Shown here: positions 44,603 to 53,316 of the stretch, piece by piece
How the letters are laid out: each line of letters starts with the position of its first letter
How positions within the stretch are numbered: position 1 is the stretch's first letter
Assembly (NCBI GenBank): GCA_963742725.1
Contig: CAVUMX010000003.1
Span: 1,426,001 to 1,490,000 of the forward strand
Origin: CAVVAL01 sp963742725
GTDB lineage: Bacteria > Actinomycetota > Actinomycetes > Mycobacteriales > Cryptosporangiaceae
DNA length: 64,000 bases
Reading direction: 5' to 3'
The notes under the pieces: model-generated
What the model saw: only the letters and a program-made list of their open reading frames with translations
The model's database searches: none
What the model was told of the DNA's origin: nothing
Translations under genes and position numbers: made by a program

Positions 44603-45444
44603 CCAGACCGCTGTACGAGATGTCGGTCGCCGAGGCCCGTGCGGCCGACCTCGCCTCGATCCGTGCCGGTGCGGGCGGCGGCGAGCCGGTCGCCGAGGTC
44701 GTGGACCTGACCTATCCCGGCCCGGACGACTCGCGGCCGGTCCGCGTGTACGGGCCAGCCAGCGGCGGCCCTGTCGTCGTCTACTTCTTCGGCGGCGGCT
44801 GGACGCTCGGCTGTGTCGACACCGCCGACGCGATCGCCCGCCGGCTGGCCAACCGCGTCCCGGCGACGGTGGTCGTGCCCGGCTACCGGCTGGCGCCCGA
44901 GCATCCGTTCCCGGCCGCCGTCGAGGACTGCTACGCCGCCGTGCGCTGGGCGGCGGAACGCTTCGGCGGCCCGATCGCCGTCGCCGGGGACAGCGCCGGC
45001 GGCAACCTCGCTGCCGCCGCCGCCCTGCTGGCCCGCGACCGTGGTGGTCCGGCACTGGCCGGGCAGGCGCTGATCTACCCCAACACGGATGTCGGCGCCG
45101 CTCTCACCCCGGCCGACGGCCACCCGTTCAACGCCACGTCGGTCGCCTGGTACTGGGGGCACTACCTGGCCGACCCTGCCGACGCCGCCGACCCGCGCGC
45201 GTCGCCGGCGCGGGCATCCGACCACCGCGGCCTGCCGCCGGCGCTCGTGCTGACCGCCGAGCACGACCCCCTGCGCGGCCAGGGGGAGGAGTACGCGGTC
45301 GCCCTGGCCGCCGCCGGCGTCCCCGTCGACCAGCGCCGCTACGCGGGGACGGCGCACGGCTTCTTCACCATGACCGGGGAGCTCGACGCTGCCGTCGAGG
45401 CGCAGGACGCGGTCGCGGCCACGCTGCGCCGGTGGCTGCGATGA
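44599..45444 (+). CDS. Alpha/beta-hydrolase, HSL/Abhydrolase_3 family
   Basis: 281 residues with AGGAG before the ATG. The oxyanion motif HGGG of this family is FFGGGW here (near 60; Phe in place of His), and the nucleophile Ser is in AGDSAGGNLAA (near 133). The acid is Asp in TAEHDPLR (near 222) and the base His in GTAHGFF (near 252). It should hydrolyse an ester or thioester of a small acyl group. In the cluster it could release the finished chain from a carrier protein or remove a protecting acyl group. Both ends overlap neighbours by ATGA, so it is a firm member of the operon. Confidence 0.85.
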   Translation: MTRPLYEMSVAEARAADLASIRAGAGGGEPVAEVVDLTYPGPDDSRPVRVYGPASGGPVVVYFFGGGWTLGCVDTADAIARRLANRVPATVVVPGYRLAPEHPFPAAVEDCYAAVRWAAERFGGPIAVAGDSAGGNLAAAAALLARDRGGPALAGQALIYPNTDVGAALTPADGHPFNATSVAWYWGHYLADPADAADPRASPARASDHRGLPPALVLTAEHDPLRGQGEEYAVALAAAGVPVDQRRYAGTAHGFFTMTGELDAAVEAQDAVAATLRRWLR

Positions 45445-47495
45445 CGGCCACCGGCGGCCTCGTCCGGATCGACGGCGAGCCCTACTACCTGGTCCGTGAC
45501 GCCGACTCCATGGAGCCGTTCCTGCTGACGCTGGTCAGCGGGTCCGACCACTGGTTCTTCGCGTCCAGCAACGGGTCGCTGACGGCCGGCCGGCGCGACC
45601 CGGACGGCGCCCTGTTCCCGTACGGCGCCGAGGACCGGGTCCATGAGGGACAGGGCCGCACCGGCGGAACGACGACGCTGCGGGTGAACGGGACGATCTG
45701 GGAACCGTTCGCCGACCCGTACCCGGACCCACGCCGCAGCCGGACGCTCGCCAAGAACGTGCGGGGCACCACCGTCGTGTACGAGGAGACCCGCCATGAC
45801 CTGGGCCTGACGTTCGCCCAGTCGTGGACCACCAGCGACCGGTACGGCTTCGTCCGCCGCTGCGTTCTCACCAACACCGGTGCCGCACCGGTCGCGGCCG
45901 AGGTCCTGGACGGGGTCCGGGACGTGCTGCCCGGCGGCGCCGACCACCTCGGCCAGCTCCGCTTCGGCACGCTCGTCGACGGCCTCACCGGGGCTGAACT
46001 CGACGTCCGGAGCGGGCTTGGTCTGTTCCGCCTGAGCGCGCTGCGCAGCGACTACGCCGAGCCGGCCGAGTCGCTGCGCGCCAACACGGTGTGGTCGGTC
46101 GGCCTCGGCGCCGGTCCGCGGCTGCTCTGCACCGCCCAGGTCGGCCGGTTCCGCGCCGGCAAGACCGTCAGCACCGAGCACCGGATGCGCGGCCGGCGCG
46201 GGGCGTACCTGGTCAGCGGTCTGGTCGTGGCGGAACCTGGCGCGTCTTGCCGCTGGATGACCGTCGCCGACATCGGCGCCGACGCCGCGACCGTCGTGGA
46301 GCTGCGGGACGCCCTGCGCCACGGCCCGGAGCTGGTCGCCGACGTGGAGGCCGACGTCGCCCGGTCCGCCGCGCGGGTCGAGTCCTTCGTCGCCGACGCC
46401 GACGGCGTCCAGTGCACCGCCGACGGTCTGGAAACCGCCCGCCACTTCGCCAACACCACGTTCAACGTGCTGCGCGGCGGCAAACCGGAGGACGGCTACC
46501 GCGTCCGGCGCGAACCGCTGCTGGCCTACCTCGCGGCCGTCTCGCCCGGGGTCGAGCTGCCGGACCTGCCCGAGCGGCTGTCCCGTGCCGAGCTGATCGC
46601 GCACGCCGCCCGTCAAGGGCCGGCCGCCGAACGTGTCGCCCGGGAGTACCTGCCGCTGCGGCACAGCCGCCGGCACGGCGACCCGAGCCGGCCGTGGAAC
46701 GACTTCAGCATCCGCCGCGACGCCCTGGGCTACGAGGGCAACTGGCGCGACATCTTCCAGAACTGGGAAGCGCTCGCGTACTCGTACCCGGGCTACCTCG
46801 ACGCGATGATCGCCAAGTTCGTCAATGCCTCCACAGTGGACGGCTACAACCCGCTGTACCTCACCCAGGACGGATTCGACTGGGAGCGGATCGAGCCGGG
46901 ACAGTCGCCGCTGTACCTCGGCTACTGGGGCGACCACCAGGTGGTGTACCTGCTCCGGTTGCTGGAGGCCGCGACCCGGTTCCGACCCGGTGCGGTGACC
47001 GAGCTGCTGCGCCGGCGCCTGTTCGTGTACGCCGACGTGCCGTACCGCATCCGGGACCATGAGTCGCAGGTGCGCGACGCCCGCAACACGATCGACTTCG
47101 ACTTCGCCCACGACGCCGAACTCGCCCGGCGCAAGGCCGCGCGCGGCACCGACGGCACCCTGCTGGCCGATCCCGACGGCACGCCGACGCGGGTGACCCT
47201 CGGCGAGAAGCTGCTGCTGGCGGCCGCCGTCAAGCTCACCAACTACGTGCCCGGCCTGGGCATTTGGCTCAACACGCAGCGTCCGGAGTGGAACGACGGC
47301 AACAACGCCCTGGTCGGGTACGGCGTCTCGGTGGTCACCGTCTGCCACCTGCGCCGGTACCTGGCGTTCTGCCGTGACCTGTTCGGCGGTGACGAGCCGA
47401 TCGACCTGTCCCAGCCGCTCACCGCGATGCTGCGTGACGTCGTCGCGGCGCTCGGCAAGCACGAGCCGCCCGAGGATCGAACCGACCGATCGTGA
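45441..47495 (+). CDS. N-terminal part of a GH94-like (six-hairpin) glycoside phosphorylase/hydrolase homologue
   Basis: 684 residues as written. The N-terminal 270 residues form a beta-sandwich with VSGSDHWFFASSNGSLTAGR (near 37-56) and YGAEDRVHEG, as in GH94/cellobiose-phosphorylase-like proteins; an alpha/alpha barrel follows (RPWNDFSIRRDALGYEGNWR near 420, YWGDHQVVYLLRLLE near 496, QRPEWNDGNNALVGYG near 618). The frame is lost near 47474; deleting one G there and one G at 47562-47565 joins it to the next entry as a single protein of about 1080 residues. No signal peptide, so it is cytoplasmic. It could trim or phosphorolyse the sugar added by the cluster glycosyltransferases, or supply an activated sugar. 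It is coupled to the hydrolase by ATGA. Confidence 0.7.
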   Translation: MTATGGLVRIDGEPYYLVRDADSMEPFLLTLVSGSDHWFFASSNGSLTAGRRDPDGALFPYGAEDRVHEGQGRTGGTTTLRVNGTIWEPFADPYPDPRRSRTLAKNVRGTTVVYEETRHDLGLTFAQSWTTSDRYGFVRRCVLTNTGAAPVAAEVLDGVRDVLPGGADHLGQLRFGTLVDGLTGAELDVRSGLGLFRLSALRSDYAEPAESLRANTVWSVGLGAGPRLLCTAQVGRFRAGKTVSTEHRMRGRRGAYLVSGLVVAEPGASCRWMTVADIGADAATVVELRDALRHGPELVADVEADVARSAARVESFVADADGVQCTADGLETARHFANTTFNVLRGGKPEDGYRVRREPLLAYLAAVSPGVELPDLPERLSRAELIAHAARQGPAAERVAREYLPLRHSRRHGDPSRPWNDFSIRRDALGYEGNWRDIFQNWEALAYSYPGYLDAMIAKFVNASTVDGYNPLYLTQDGFDWERIEPGQSPLYLGYWGDHQVVYLLRLLEAATRFRPGAVTELLRRRLFVYADVPYRIRDHESQVRDARNTIDFDFAHDAELARRKAARGTDGTLLADPDGTPTRVTLGEKLLLAAAVKLTNYVPGLGIWLNTQRPEWNDGNNALVGYGVSVVTVCHLRRYLAFCRDLFGGDEPIDLSQPLTAMLRDVVAALGKHEPPEDRTDRS

Positions 47496-48688
47496 CCGCC
47501 GGGCCCTGCTCGACCTGCTCGGCGAGGCCGGCAGCCGGTACCGCGCCGAGGTGTACGGGCAGGGGCATCGGCGACACCCGCATCGCCGTGTCACCCGCCG
47601 AACTGCGGGCGTTCTGCGACGTGGCGTTGCGCCACCTCGACTCCACCATCCGGGCCAGCCACCGGCCGGACGGGCTCTACGACGCGTACAACCTCATGCG
47701 CCTCACCGAGGACGGCGTCGCGGCGCGGCGGCTGTACCCGATGCTGGAGGGGCAGGTCGCCGTGCTCAGCGCCGGCGTGCTCAGCCCCGCCGAGTGCGCG
47801 GACGTCCTCGACGCGCTGCGGGCGAGCCCGCTCTACCGGCCCGACCAGAACAGCTACCTGCTCTACCCCGACCGCGAGCTGCCGGGACTGGTCCAGACGG
47901 GCGTCATCGGCCCCGACGCACCAGCGCCTCTGGTGGATCGCTTGCTGGCCGCGGGCGCGGTCGTGCGGGACGGCACCGGCACGGTGCGTTTCGCCGCCGG
48001 CCTGCGCAACGCCCGGGACCTCGCCGCGCTCGATCCCGGCCAGGACGCGGCGGAGCTGTTCGAGCAGGTCTACGACCACCAGTCCTACACCGGCCGGTCC
48101 GGCACCCTGTTCAAGTACGAGGGCCTGGGCTGCATCTACTGGCACCTGGTCGGCAAGCTCCGGCTCGCCGTGCACGAACTCCTCGCCGACGGCTCCACCG
48201 GGCCTGACGGTGCCCGGCTCCGGGCGCACTACGAGCAGATCCGGGACGGCATCGGCGTGCACAAGTCACCGGCCGTGCACGGCGCGTTCCCGACGGACCC
48301 GTACTCGCACACGCCCGGCTTCGCCGGTGCACAGCAGCCCGGCATGACCGGCCAGGTGAAGGAGGACATCCTCTGCCGCCTCGGTGAGCTGGGGGTGACC
48401 GTCCGCCGAGGCAGCCTGGTCTTCCGCCCCGATCTGTTCCGCGCCGTCGAGCTGCTGACCGCGCCGGCCGCGTTCGCCGGCATCGAGGTGCCGGCCGGTG
48501 CGGTGGGTCTGACGGTGTGCGGCGTCCCGGTGATCGTCCACGCGGGCGGTCCGGCCAGGGTCAAGGTGACCGCCGCCGACGGTTCCGTGGTCACCCGGGC
48601 AGGTCTGGTGCTCGACGCCCCCACCAGCGACCAGGTCTTCGGCCGGAGCGGCCGCGTCACCCGCCTCGACGTCCACCTGGCCATCTAG
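47492..48688 (+). CDS. C-terminal part of the GH94-like protein, out of frame
   Basis: 398 codons if started at the GTG that overlaps the preceding TGA (47492). The first 25 residues read in this frame are Cys/Pro/Arg-rich and have poor codon bias, while a different frame across 47480-47560 has perfect GC third positions and reads RRALLDLLGEAGSRYRAEVY. The true protein therefore crosses frames: part one, then the middle frame, then this frame from about 47566 (IGDTRIAVSPAELRAFCDVA). From there it is a good helical barrel continuation (ASHRPDGLYDAYNLM, FKYEGLGCIYWHLVGKLRLA) ending in a beta domain. It is the last gene of the rightward cluster operon. Confidence 0.65.
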   Translation: MTAGPCSTCSARPAAGTAPRCTGRGIGDTRIAVSPAELRAFCDVALRHLDSTIRASHRPDGLYDAYNLMRLTEDGVAARRLYPMLEGQVAVLSAGVLSPAECADVLDALRASPLYRPDQNSYLLYPDRELPGLVQTGVIGPDAPAPLVDRLLAAGAVVRDGTGTVRFAAGLRNARDLAALDPGQDAAELFEQVYDHQSYTGRSGTLFKYEGLGCIYWHLVGKLRLAVHELLADGSTGPDGARLRAHYEQIRDGIGVHKSPAVHGAFPTDPYSHTPGFAGAQQPGMTGQVKEDILCRLGELGVTVRRGSLVFRPDLFRAVELLTAPAAFAGIEVPAGAVGLTVCGVPVIVHAGGPARVKVTAADGSVVTRAGLVLDAPTSDQVFGRSGRVTRLDVHLAI

Positions 48689-48698
48689 ATACGCGCAC

Positions 48699-48804
48699 TT
48701 CACCAGCACGGTGAACTGACCGTTCACGCCCGTGGAGCGTGACGCGCCTCACCCGGGCGTTAGAAACGCGTAGGCGTCCCGCCTGACCCGCGTTAGAAGC
48801 GCGT
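48699..48804 (+). promoter_or_regulatory. Operator-like repeats upstream of the kdp operon
   Basis: Two kinds of repeat lie in the 187-bp gap before the kdp genes. First, three alternating half-sites TTCACC / GGTGAAC / GTTCAC at 48699-48704, 48710-48716 and 48722-48727, spaced 11-12 bp. Second, a direct repeat of GCGTTAGAA(A/G)CGCGT at 48757-48771 and 48790-48804, with starts 33 bp (three helical turns) apart. The direct repeat is a good candidate for the KdpE binding site; the first set might serve the same operon or end the preceding one. Confidence 0.5.
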
Positions 48805-48875
48805 CAGCAAACCGGAACCGCCCCTGTCGCTGGGCTTTAGTGATCCCGCAACCCGCCCAGAGTCAAGGAGAAGTG

Positions 48876-48959
48876 ATGGCCGACCTGGCCTTCGTCGCGG
48901 TGACGATCCTCGTCTTCGCGGCGCTCGCGCTCGTGACGCGAGGGATGGAACGGCTGTGA
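48876..48959 (+). CDS. 27-residue membrane peptide preceding KdpF
   Basis: A 28-codon frame with AAGGAGAAG immediately upstream of the ATG. The peptide is one hydrophobic helix (VAVTILVFAALALV) with a charged RGMERL tail. Its TGA overlaps the GTG of kdpF (GTGA). It has the size and character of KdpF itself but a different sequence, so it may be a second single-helix subunit of the Kdp complex or a leader peptide that couples translation. The strong ribosome binding site and the coupling support it being translated. Confidence 0.65.
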   Translation: MADLAFVAVTILVFAALALVTRGMERL

Positions 48960-49045
48960 ACGCGGACAACGTGGTGGGGCTCGTCGTCGCCGTGCTGATC
49001 GTCGGCTACCTGGTGGTGGCCCTGCTGTTCCCGGAGCGGTTCTGA
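48956..49045 (+). CDS. kdpF: KdpF, small stabilising subunit of the Kdp K+-ATPase
   Basis: 29 residues from a GTG: one transmembrane helix (VVGLVVAVLIVGYLVVALLF) ending PERF, the normal KdpF form. In the Kdp complex it binds KdpA and stabilises the assembly. Its TGA overlaps the kdpA ATG by one base (TGATG), so the start codons of three genes are chained by overlaps. Confidence 0.9.
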   Translation: MNADNVVGLVVAVLIVGYLVVALLFPERF

Positions 49046-50694
49046 TGGGCGCCGCCTGGCTCCAGGCCGGCCTGCTCGTTCTCGCGCTGGTCGCCGTCTT
49101 CAAGCCGCTCGGCGACTACATGGCCCGCACGTTCAGCTCGACCAGGCACCTGCGCATCGAGCGCGGTCTCTACCGGGTGATGGGCGTCGACCCGGACTCG
49201 GATCAGACGTGGTCCACCTACCTCCGCGGCGTGCTGGCGTTCTCGGCGGTGGGCGTCCTGTTCCTGTACGTGTTCCAGCGGGTCCAGGACAGGCTGTGGT
49301 TCTCGCTCGGGTTCGACCCCGTCGCGCCGGACCAGGCGTGGAACACGGCCGTCAGCTTCGTCACCAACACGAACTGGCAGTCGTACTCCGGTGAGTCGAC
49401 GATGGGTCACCTGGTCCAGATGTCCGGGCTGGCGGTGCAGAACTTCGTGTCGGCGGCGGTCGGCATCTCGGTGGCGGTGGCGCTGATCCGCGGGTTCGCG
49501 CGCTCCAGGACCGACCAGCTCGGCAACTTCTGGGTCGACCTGACCCGGGCCAGCCTGCGGATCCTGCTGCCGCTCGCGTTCGTCGTCGCGCTCGTGTTCG
49601 TGGCGGGCGGGGTGATCCAGAACCTCGCCGGCAACACCGAGGTCACCACGGTCGCGGGTCACGCGCAGACGATCACGGGCGGTCCGGTGGCCTCGCAGGA
49701 GGCGATCAAGGAGATCGGCACCAACGGAGGCGGTTTCTACAACGCCAACTCGGCGCATCCGTTCGAGGGGCCGTCGTCCTGGATCAGCCTGTTCCAGATC
49801 TTCCTGCTGCTGATGATCCCGTTCGCGATGCCGCGCACGTTCGGCAGGATGGTCGGCGACGTCCGCCAGGGCTACGCGATCGCGGGTGTGATGGGTCTGC
49901 TGTGGGCCGGTTCCATCGCGCTGATGACCTGGGCGGAGATGGCGGGCAACGGGGCGGCGCCGGAGCTGGCCGGCGCGGCGATGGAAGGCAAGGAGACCCG
50001 GTTCGGGATTCCGCTGTCGGCACTGTTCGCCGGGTCCACCACGCTCACGTCGACCGGGTCGGTGAACTCGTTCCACGACTCGTTCACCTCGCTCGGCGGC
50101 GGAGTGGCGATCTTCAACATGATGCTCGGCGAGGTCGCGCCGGGCGGCGTCGGCTCCGGCCTGTACGGGATGCTCGTGCTGGCGGTCATCGCGGTGTTCG
50201 TCGCCGGGCTGATGGTCGGCCGCACCCCGGAGTACCTGGGCAAGAAGCTCGGCGCGCGGGAGATCAAGCTCGCGTCGCTCTACATCCTCACCACGCCGGC
50301 GATCGTCCTGATCGGAACGGCCGCGGCGATGGCGATGCCGGGGCAGCGCGCGTCGATGCTGAACGACGGCGCGCACGGACTGTCGGAGGTGCTGTACGCG
50401 TTCACCTCGGCCGGCAACAACAACGGCTCGGCGTTCGCGGGTATCTCGGTCAACACGACCTGGTACAACACGGCGCTCGGCCTCGCGATGGCGTTCGGCC
50501 GGTTCCTGCCGATCGTGTTCGTCCTGACGCTGGCCGGTTCGCTGGCGAGGCAGAGCACGGTGCCCGTCACGGCCGGCACGCTCGCCACCCACAAGACGCT
50601 GTTCGTCGGCCTCCTGACCGGTGTCGTCCTCATCATCGTCGGACTCACGTACTTCCCGGCGCTCGCGCTCGGGCCGCTCGCGGAGGGGCTCTGA
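49045..50694 (+). CDS. kdpA: KdpA, K+-binding and translocating subunit
   Basis: 549 residues, full length, with about ten membrane helices. The four selectivity-filter loops of this SKT-superfamily channel-like subunit are visible, for example TNTNWQSYSGE (near 112), GTNGGGFYNANSAHPF (near 226), TTLTSTGSVNS (near 332) and TSAGNNNGSAFAG (near 452). KdpA takes K+ from outside with high affinity and passes it toward KdpB. It is followed 3 bp later by kdpB. Confidence 0.97.
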   Translation: MGAAWLQAGLLVLALVAVFKPLGDYMARTFSSTRHLRIERGLYRVMGVDPDSDQTWSTYLRGVLAFSAVGVLFLYVFQRVQDRLWFSLGFDPVAPDQAWNTAVSFVTNTNWQSYSGESTMGHLVQMSGLAVQNFVSAAVGISVAVALIRGFARSRTDQLGNFWVDLTRASLRILLPLAFVVALVFVAGGVIQNLAGNTEVTTVAGHAQTITGGPVASQEAIKEIGTNGGGFYNANSAHPFEGPSSWISLFQIFLLLMIPFAMPRTFGRMVGDVRQGYAIAGVMGLLWAGSIALMTWAEMAGNGAAPELAGAAMEGKETRFGIPLSALFAGSTTLTSTGSVNSFHDSFTSLGGGVAIFNMMLGEVAPGGVGSGLYGMLVLAVIAVFVAGLMVGRTPEYLGKKLGAREIKLASLYILTTPAIVLIGTAAAMAMPGQRASMLNDGAHGLSEVLYAFTSAGNNNGSAFAGISVNTTWYNTALGLAMAFGRFLPIVFVLTLAGSLARQSTVPVTAGTLATHKTLFVGLLTGVVLIIVGLTYFPALALGPLAEGL

Positions 50695-50697
50695 CCC

Positions 50698-52707
50698 ATG
50701 ACCACCACACAGCTGGTCCGCTCAGTGCCGGACGCGCTCCGCAAGCTCGACCCGCGCACCCTGTACCGCAACCCCGTCACGTTCATCGTCGAGATCGGAT
50801 CGGTGCTCAGCACCGTGCTGGCGATCCTCGACCCGAGCGTCTTCGCGTGGGTCATCGCGGCCTGGCTGTGGATCACGGTGCTGTTCGCCAACCTGGCCGA
50901 GGCCGTCGCGGAGGGACGCGGCAAGGCCCAGGCGGAGACCTTGCGCAAGACCCGCACCGAAACCGTCGCCCGCCGGCTCGTCGACGGCAGCCACGAGGCG
51001 CGGGTTCCCGCGACGGACCTGCGCCCCGGCGACCTCGTCGTGGTCGAGGCCGGGCAGATCATCCCTGGTGACGGTGACGTCGTCGAGGGGATCGCGAGCG
51101 TCGACGAGTCGGCGATCACGGGGGAGTCCGCGCCCGTGATCCGCGAGTCCGGCGGCGACCGCAGCGCCGTCACCGGCGGTACGAAGGTGCTGTCCGACCG
51201 GATCGTCGTGAAGATCACCTCGAAGCCGGGGGAGACGTTCATCGACCGGATGATCGCCCTGGTCGAAGGCGCCGCCCGGCAGAAGACGCCCAACGAGATC
51301 GCGCTGAACATCCTGCTCGCCAGCCTCACGATCGTGTTCCTGCTGGCCGTGGTGACGTTGCAGCCGCTCGCCGTGTTCGCCGGTGCCGAACAGCCGGTGA
51401 TCGTGCTGGTCGCGCTGCTGGTGTGCCTGATCCCGACCACGATCGGCGCCCTGCTGTCCGCCATCGGCATCGCCGGCATGGACCGCCTCGTCCAGCGCAA
51501 CGTCCTCGCCATGTCCGGCCGCGCGGTCGAGGCCGCCGGCGACGTGAACACGCTGCTGCTGGACAAGACCGGCACCATCACCCTCGGCAACCGGCAGGCG
51601 GCTGAGTTCCTGCCGGTCGGCACCACCACGCCGGCCGAGGTGGCCGACGCCGCGCAGCTCGCCAGCCTCGCCGACGAGACCCCCGAGGGGCGCTCGATCG
51701 TGGTGCTGGCGAAGAACGAGTACGGCCTGCGGGCGCGTGATCTCGGCGACGCGACGTTCGTGGAGTTCACCGCGCAGACCCGGATGTCCGGCGTGGACAC
51801 CGACGGTCGCCGGATCCGCAAGGGTGCCGCGGCCGCCGTCATGAAGTGGGTCCGCGACCACGGCGGGCACCCGAGTGACGAGGTCGGCCCGGCCGTCGAC
51901 GGCATCAGCGCCAGTGGCGGCACCCCGCTGGTCGTCGCCGTCTGCGAGACCGGCCGGCCCGCGCGGGCGCTCGGCGTCATCCACCTCAAGGACGTCGTCA
52001 AGGCGGGCATGCGGGAACGCTTCGACGAGCTACGGCGGATGGGCATCCGCACGGTGATGATCACCGGCGACAACCCGCTCACCGCCAAGGCCATCGCGGA
52101 CGAGGCCGGCGTCGACGACTTCCTCGCCGAGGCCACCCCCGAGGACAAGATGGCGCTGATCAAGCGCGAGCAGGCCGGCGGCAAGCTCGTCGCGATGACC
52201 GGTGACGGCACCAACGACGCCCCGGCGCTCGCCCAGGCCGACGTCGGCGTCGCGATGAACAGCGGAACGTCGGCGGCGAAGGAGGCCGGCAACATGGTCG
52301 ACCTCGACTCCAACCCGACCAAGCTCATCGAGATCGTCGAGATCGGCAAGCAGCTGCTGATCACGCGCGGGTCGCTGACCACGTTCTCGATCGCCAACGA
52401 CGTGGCCAAGTACTTCGCGATCATCCCGGCCATGTTCGCCGTGGTCTACCCGGGCCTGGACACGCTCAACATCATGCGGCTGGCCAGCCCGCAGTCGGCG
52501 ATCGTCTCGGCGGTCATCTTCAACGCGATCATCATCGTGGCGCTGATCCCGCTGGCGCTGCGCGGCGTCCGGTACACGCCGTCCTCGGCCGAGTCGATGC
52601 TCCGGCGCAACCTGGGCATCTACGGCCTCGGCGGGCTCGTCGCGCCGTTCGTCGGCATCAAACTCATCGACCTCATCGTGCAGTTCGTCCCAGGGATCGG
52701 CTCATGA
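50698..52707 (+). CDS. kdpB: KdpB, P-type ATPase subunit
   Basis: 669 residues, with GGAGGGG upstream of the ATG. P-type ATPase motifs: TGES in DESAITGESAPV (near 139), the phosphorylated Asp in LLLDKTGTITLG (near 287), the KGAAAAV nucleotide-binding motif (near 375) and MITGDNPLTAKAIA with MTGDGTNDAPALAQ in the hinge (near 455 and 500). It hydrolyses ATP to drive K+ uptake through KdpA. The stop overlaps the kdpC start by ATGA. Confidence 0.97.
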   Translation: MTTTQLVRSVPDALRKLDPRTLYRNPVTFIVEIGSVLSTVLAILDPSVFAWVIAAWLWITVLFANLAEAVAEGRGKAQAETLRKTRTETVARRLVDGSHEARVPATDLRPGDLVVVEAGQIIPGDGDVVEGIASVDESAITGESAPVIRESGGDRSAVTGGTKVLSDRIVVKITSKPGETFIDRMIALVEGAARQKTPNEIALNILLASLTIVFLLAVVTLQPLAVFAGAEQPVIVLVALLVCLIPTTIGALLSAIGIAGMDRLVQRNVLAMSGRAVEAAGDVNTLLLDKTGTITLGNRQAAEFLPVGTTTPAEVADAAQLASLADETPEGRSIVVLAKNEYGLRARDLGDATFVEFTAQTRMSGVDTDGRRIRKGAAAAVMKWVRDHGGHPSDEVGPAVDGISASGGTPLVVAVCETGRPARALGVIHLKDVVKAGMRERFDELRRMGIRTVMITGDNPLTAKAIADEAGVDDFLAEATPEDKMALIKREQAGGKLVAMTGDGTNDAPALAQADVGVAMNSGTSAAKEAGNMVDLDSNPTKLIEIVEIGKQLLITRGSLTTFSIANDVAKYFAIIPAMFAVVYPGLDTLNIMRLASPQSAIVSAVIFNAIIIVALIPLALRGVRYTPSSAESMLRRNLGIYGLGGLVAPFVGIKLIDLIVQFVPGIGS

Positions 52708-53303
52708 TCATTCCTCCCCTCCTCCGCCAGCACCTCGCGGCCGTCCGCGCGTTGCTCGTCTTCACGGTGATCCTCGGGCTCGCGTACCCGCTGCTCGTCA
52801 CCGGCGTCGCCCAGGGCCTGTTCGGCGGCCGGGCCGACGGCTCGCTGGTCGAGCGGGACGGCACGGTCGTCGGATCCAGGCTGATCGGGCAGGACTTCGC
52901 CGCCGGCGACGGTGCGCCGCTCCGCGAGTGGTTCCAGCCCCGCCCGTCCGCCGGGGACTACGACCCGCTGGCCAGCGGAGCGTCGAACCTCGGCCCGGAG
53001 AACCCCGATCTGATCGCGGCGATCACAGAGCGGCGCGCCGCAGTGGCCGACTTCAACGACGTCGACGAGGCCGACGTGCCAGCGGACGCCGTCACCGCCT
53101 CCGGCTCGGGCCTCGACCCCGACATCAGCCCCGAGTACGCACTGTTGCAGGTCAACCGGGTCGCGGCGGCGCGCCGGCTGGACCCCGCCGCCGTCCGGAA
53201 GCTGGTGGATGATCACATCGAGGGACGAGCGCTGGGGTTCATCGGCGCCCCGCACGTGAACGTGCTGGAGCTCAACCTGGCACTCGATCGCGCCGACGAC
53301 TAG
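52704..53303 (+). CDS. kdpC: KdpC, accessory subunit of the Kdp K+-ATPase
   Basis: 199 residues: one N-terminal transmembrane helix (residues 11-33) and an extracytoplasmic domain with the family motifs LIGQDFA (near 56), WFQPRPSAGDYDPLASGASNLG (in two parts near 73-92) and DPDISPEYALLQVNRVA (near 140). KdpC bridges KdpA and KdpB and may raise ATP affinity. It is followed 13 bp later by kdpD. Confidence 0.95.
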   Translation: MIIPPLLRQHLAAVRALLVFTVILGLAYPLLVTGVAQGLFGGRADGSLVERDGTVVGSRLIGQDFAAGDGAPLREWFQPRPSAGDYDPLASGASNLGPENPDLIAAITERRAAVADFNDVDEADVPADAVTASGSGLDPDISPEYALLQVNRVAAARRLDPAAVRKLVDDHIEGRALGFIGAPHVNVLELNLALDRADD

Positions 53304-53316
53304 CGAGGGAGGACGG

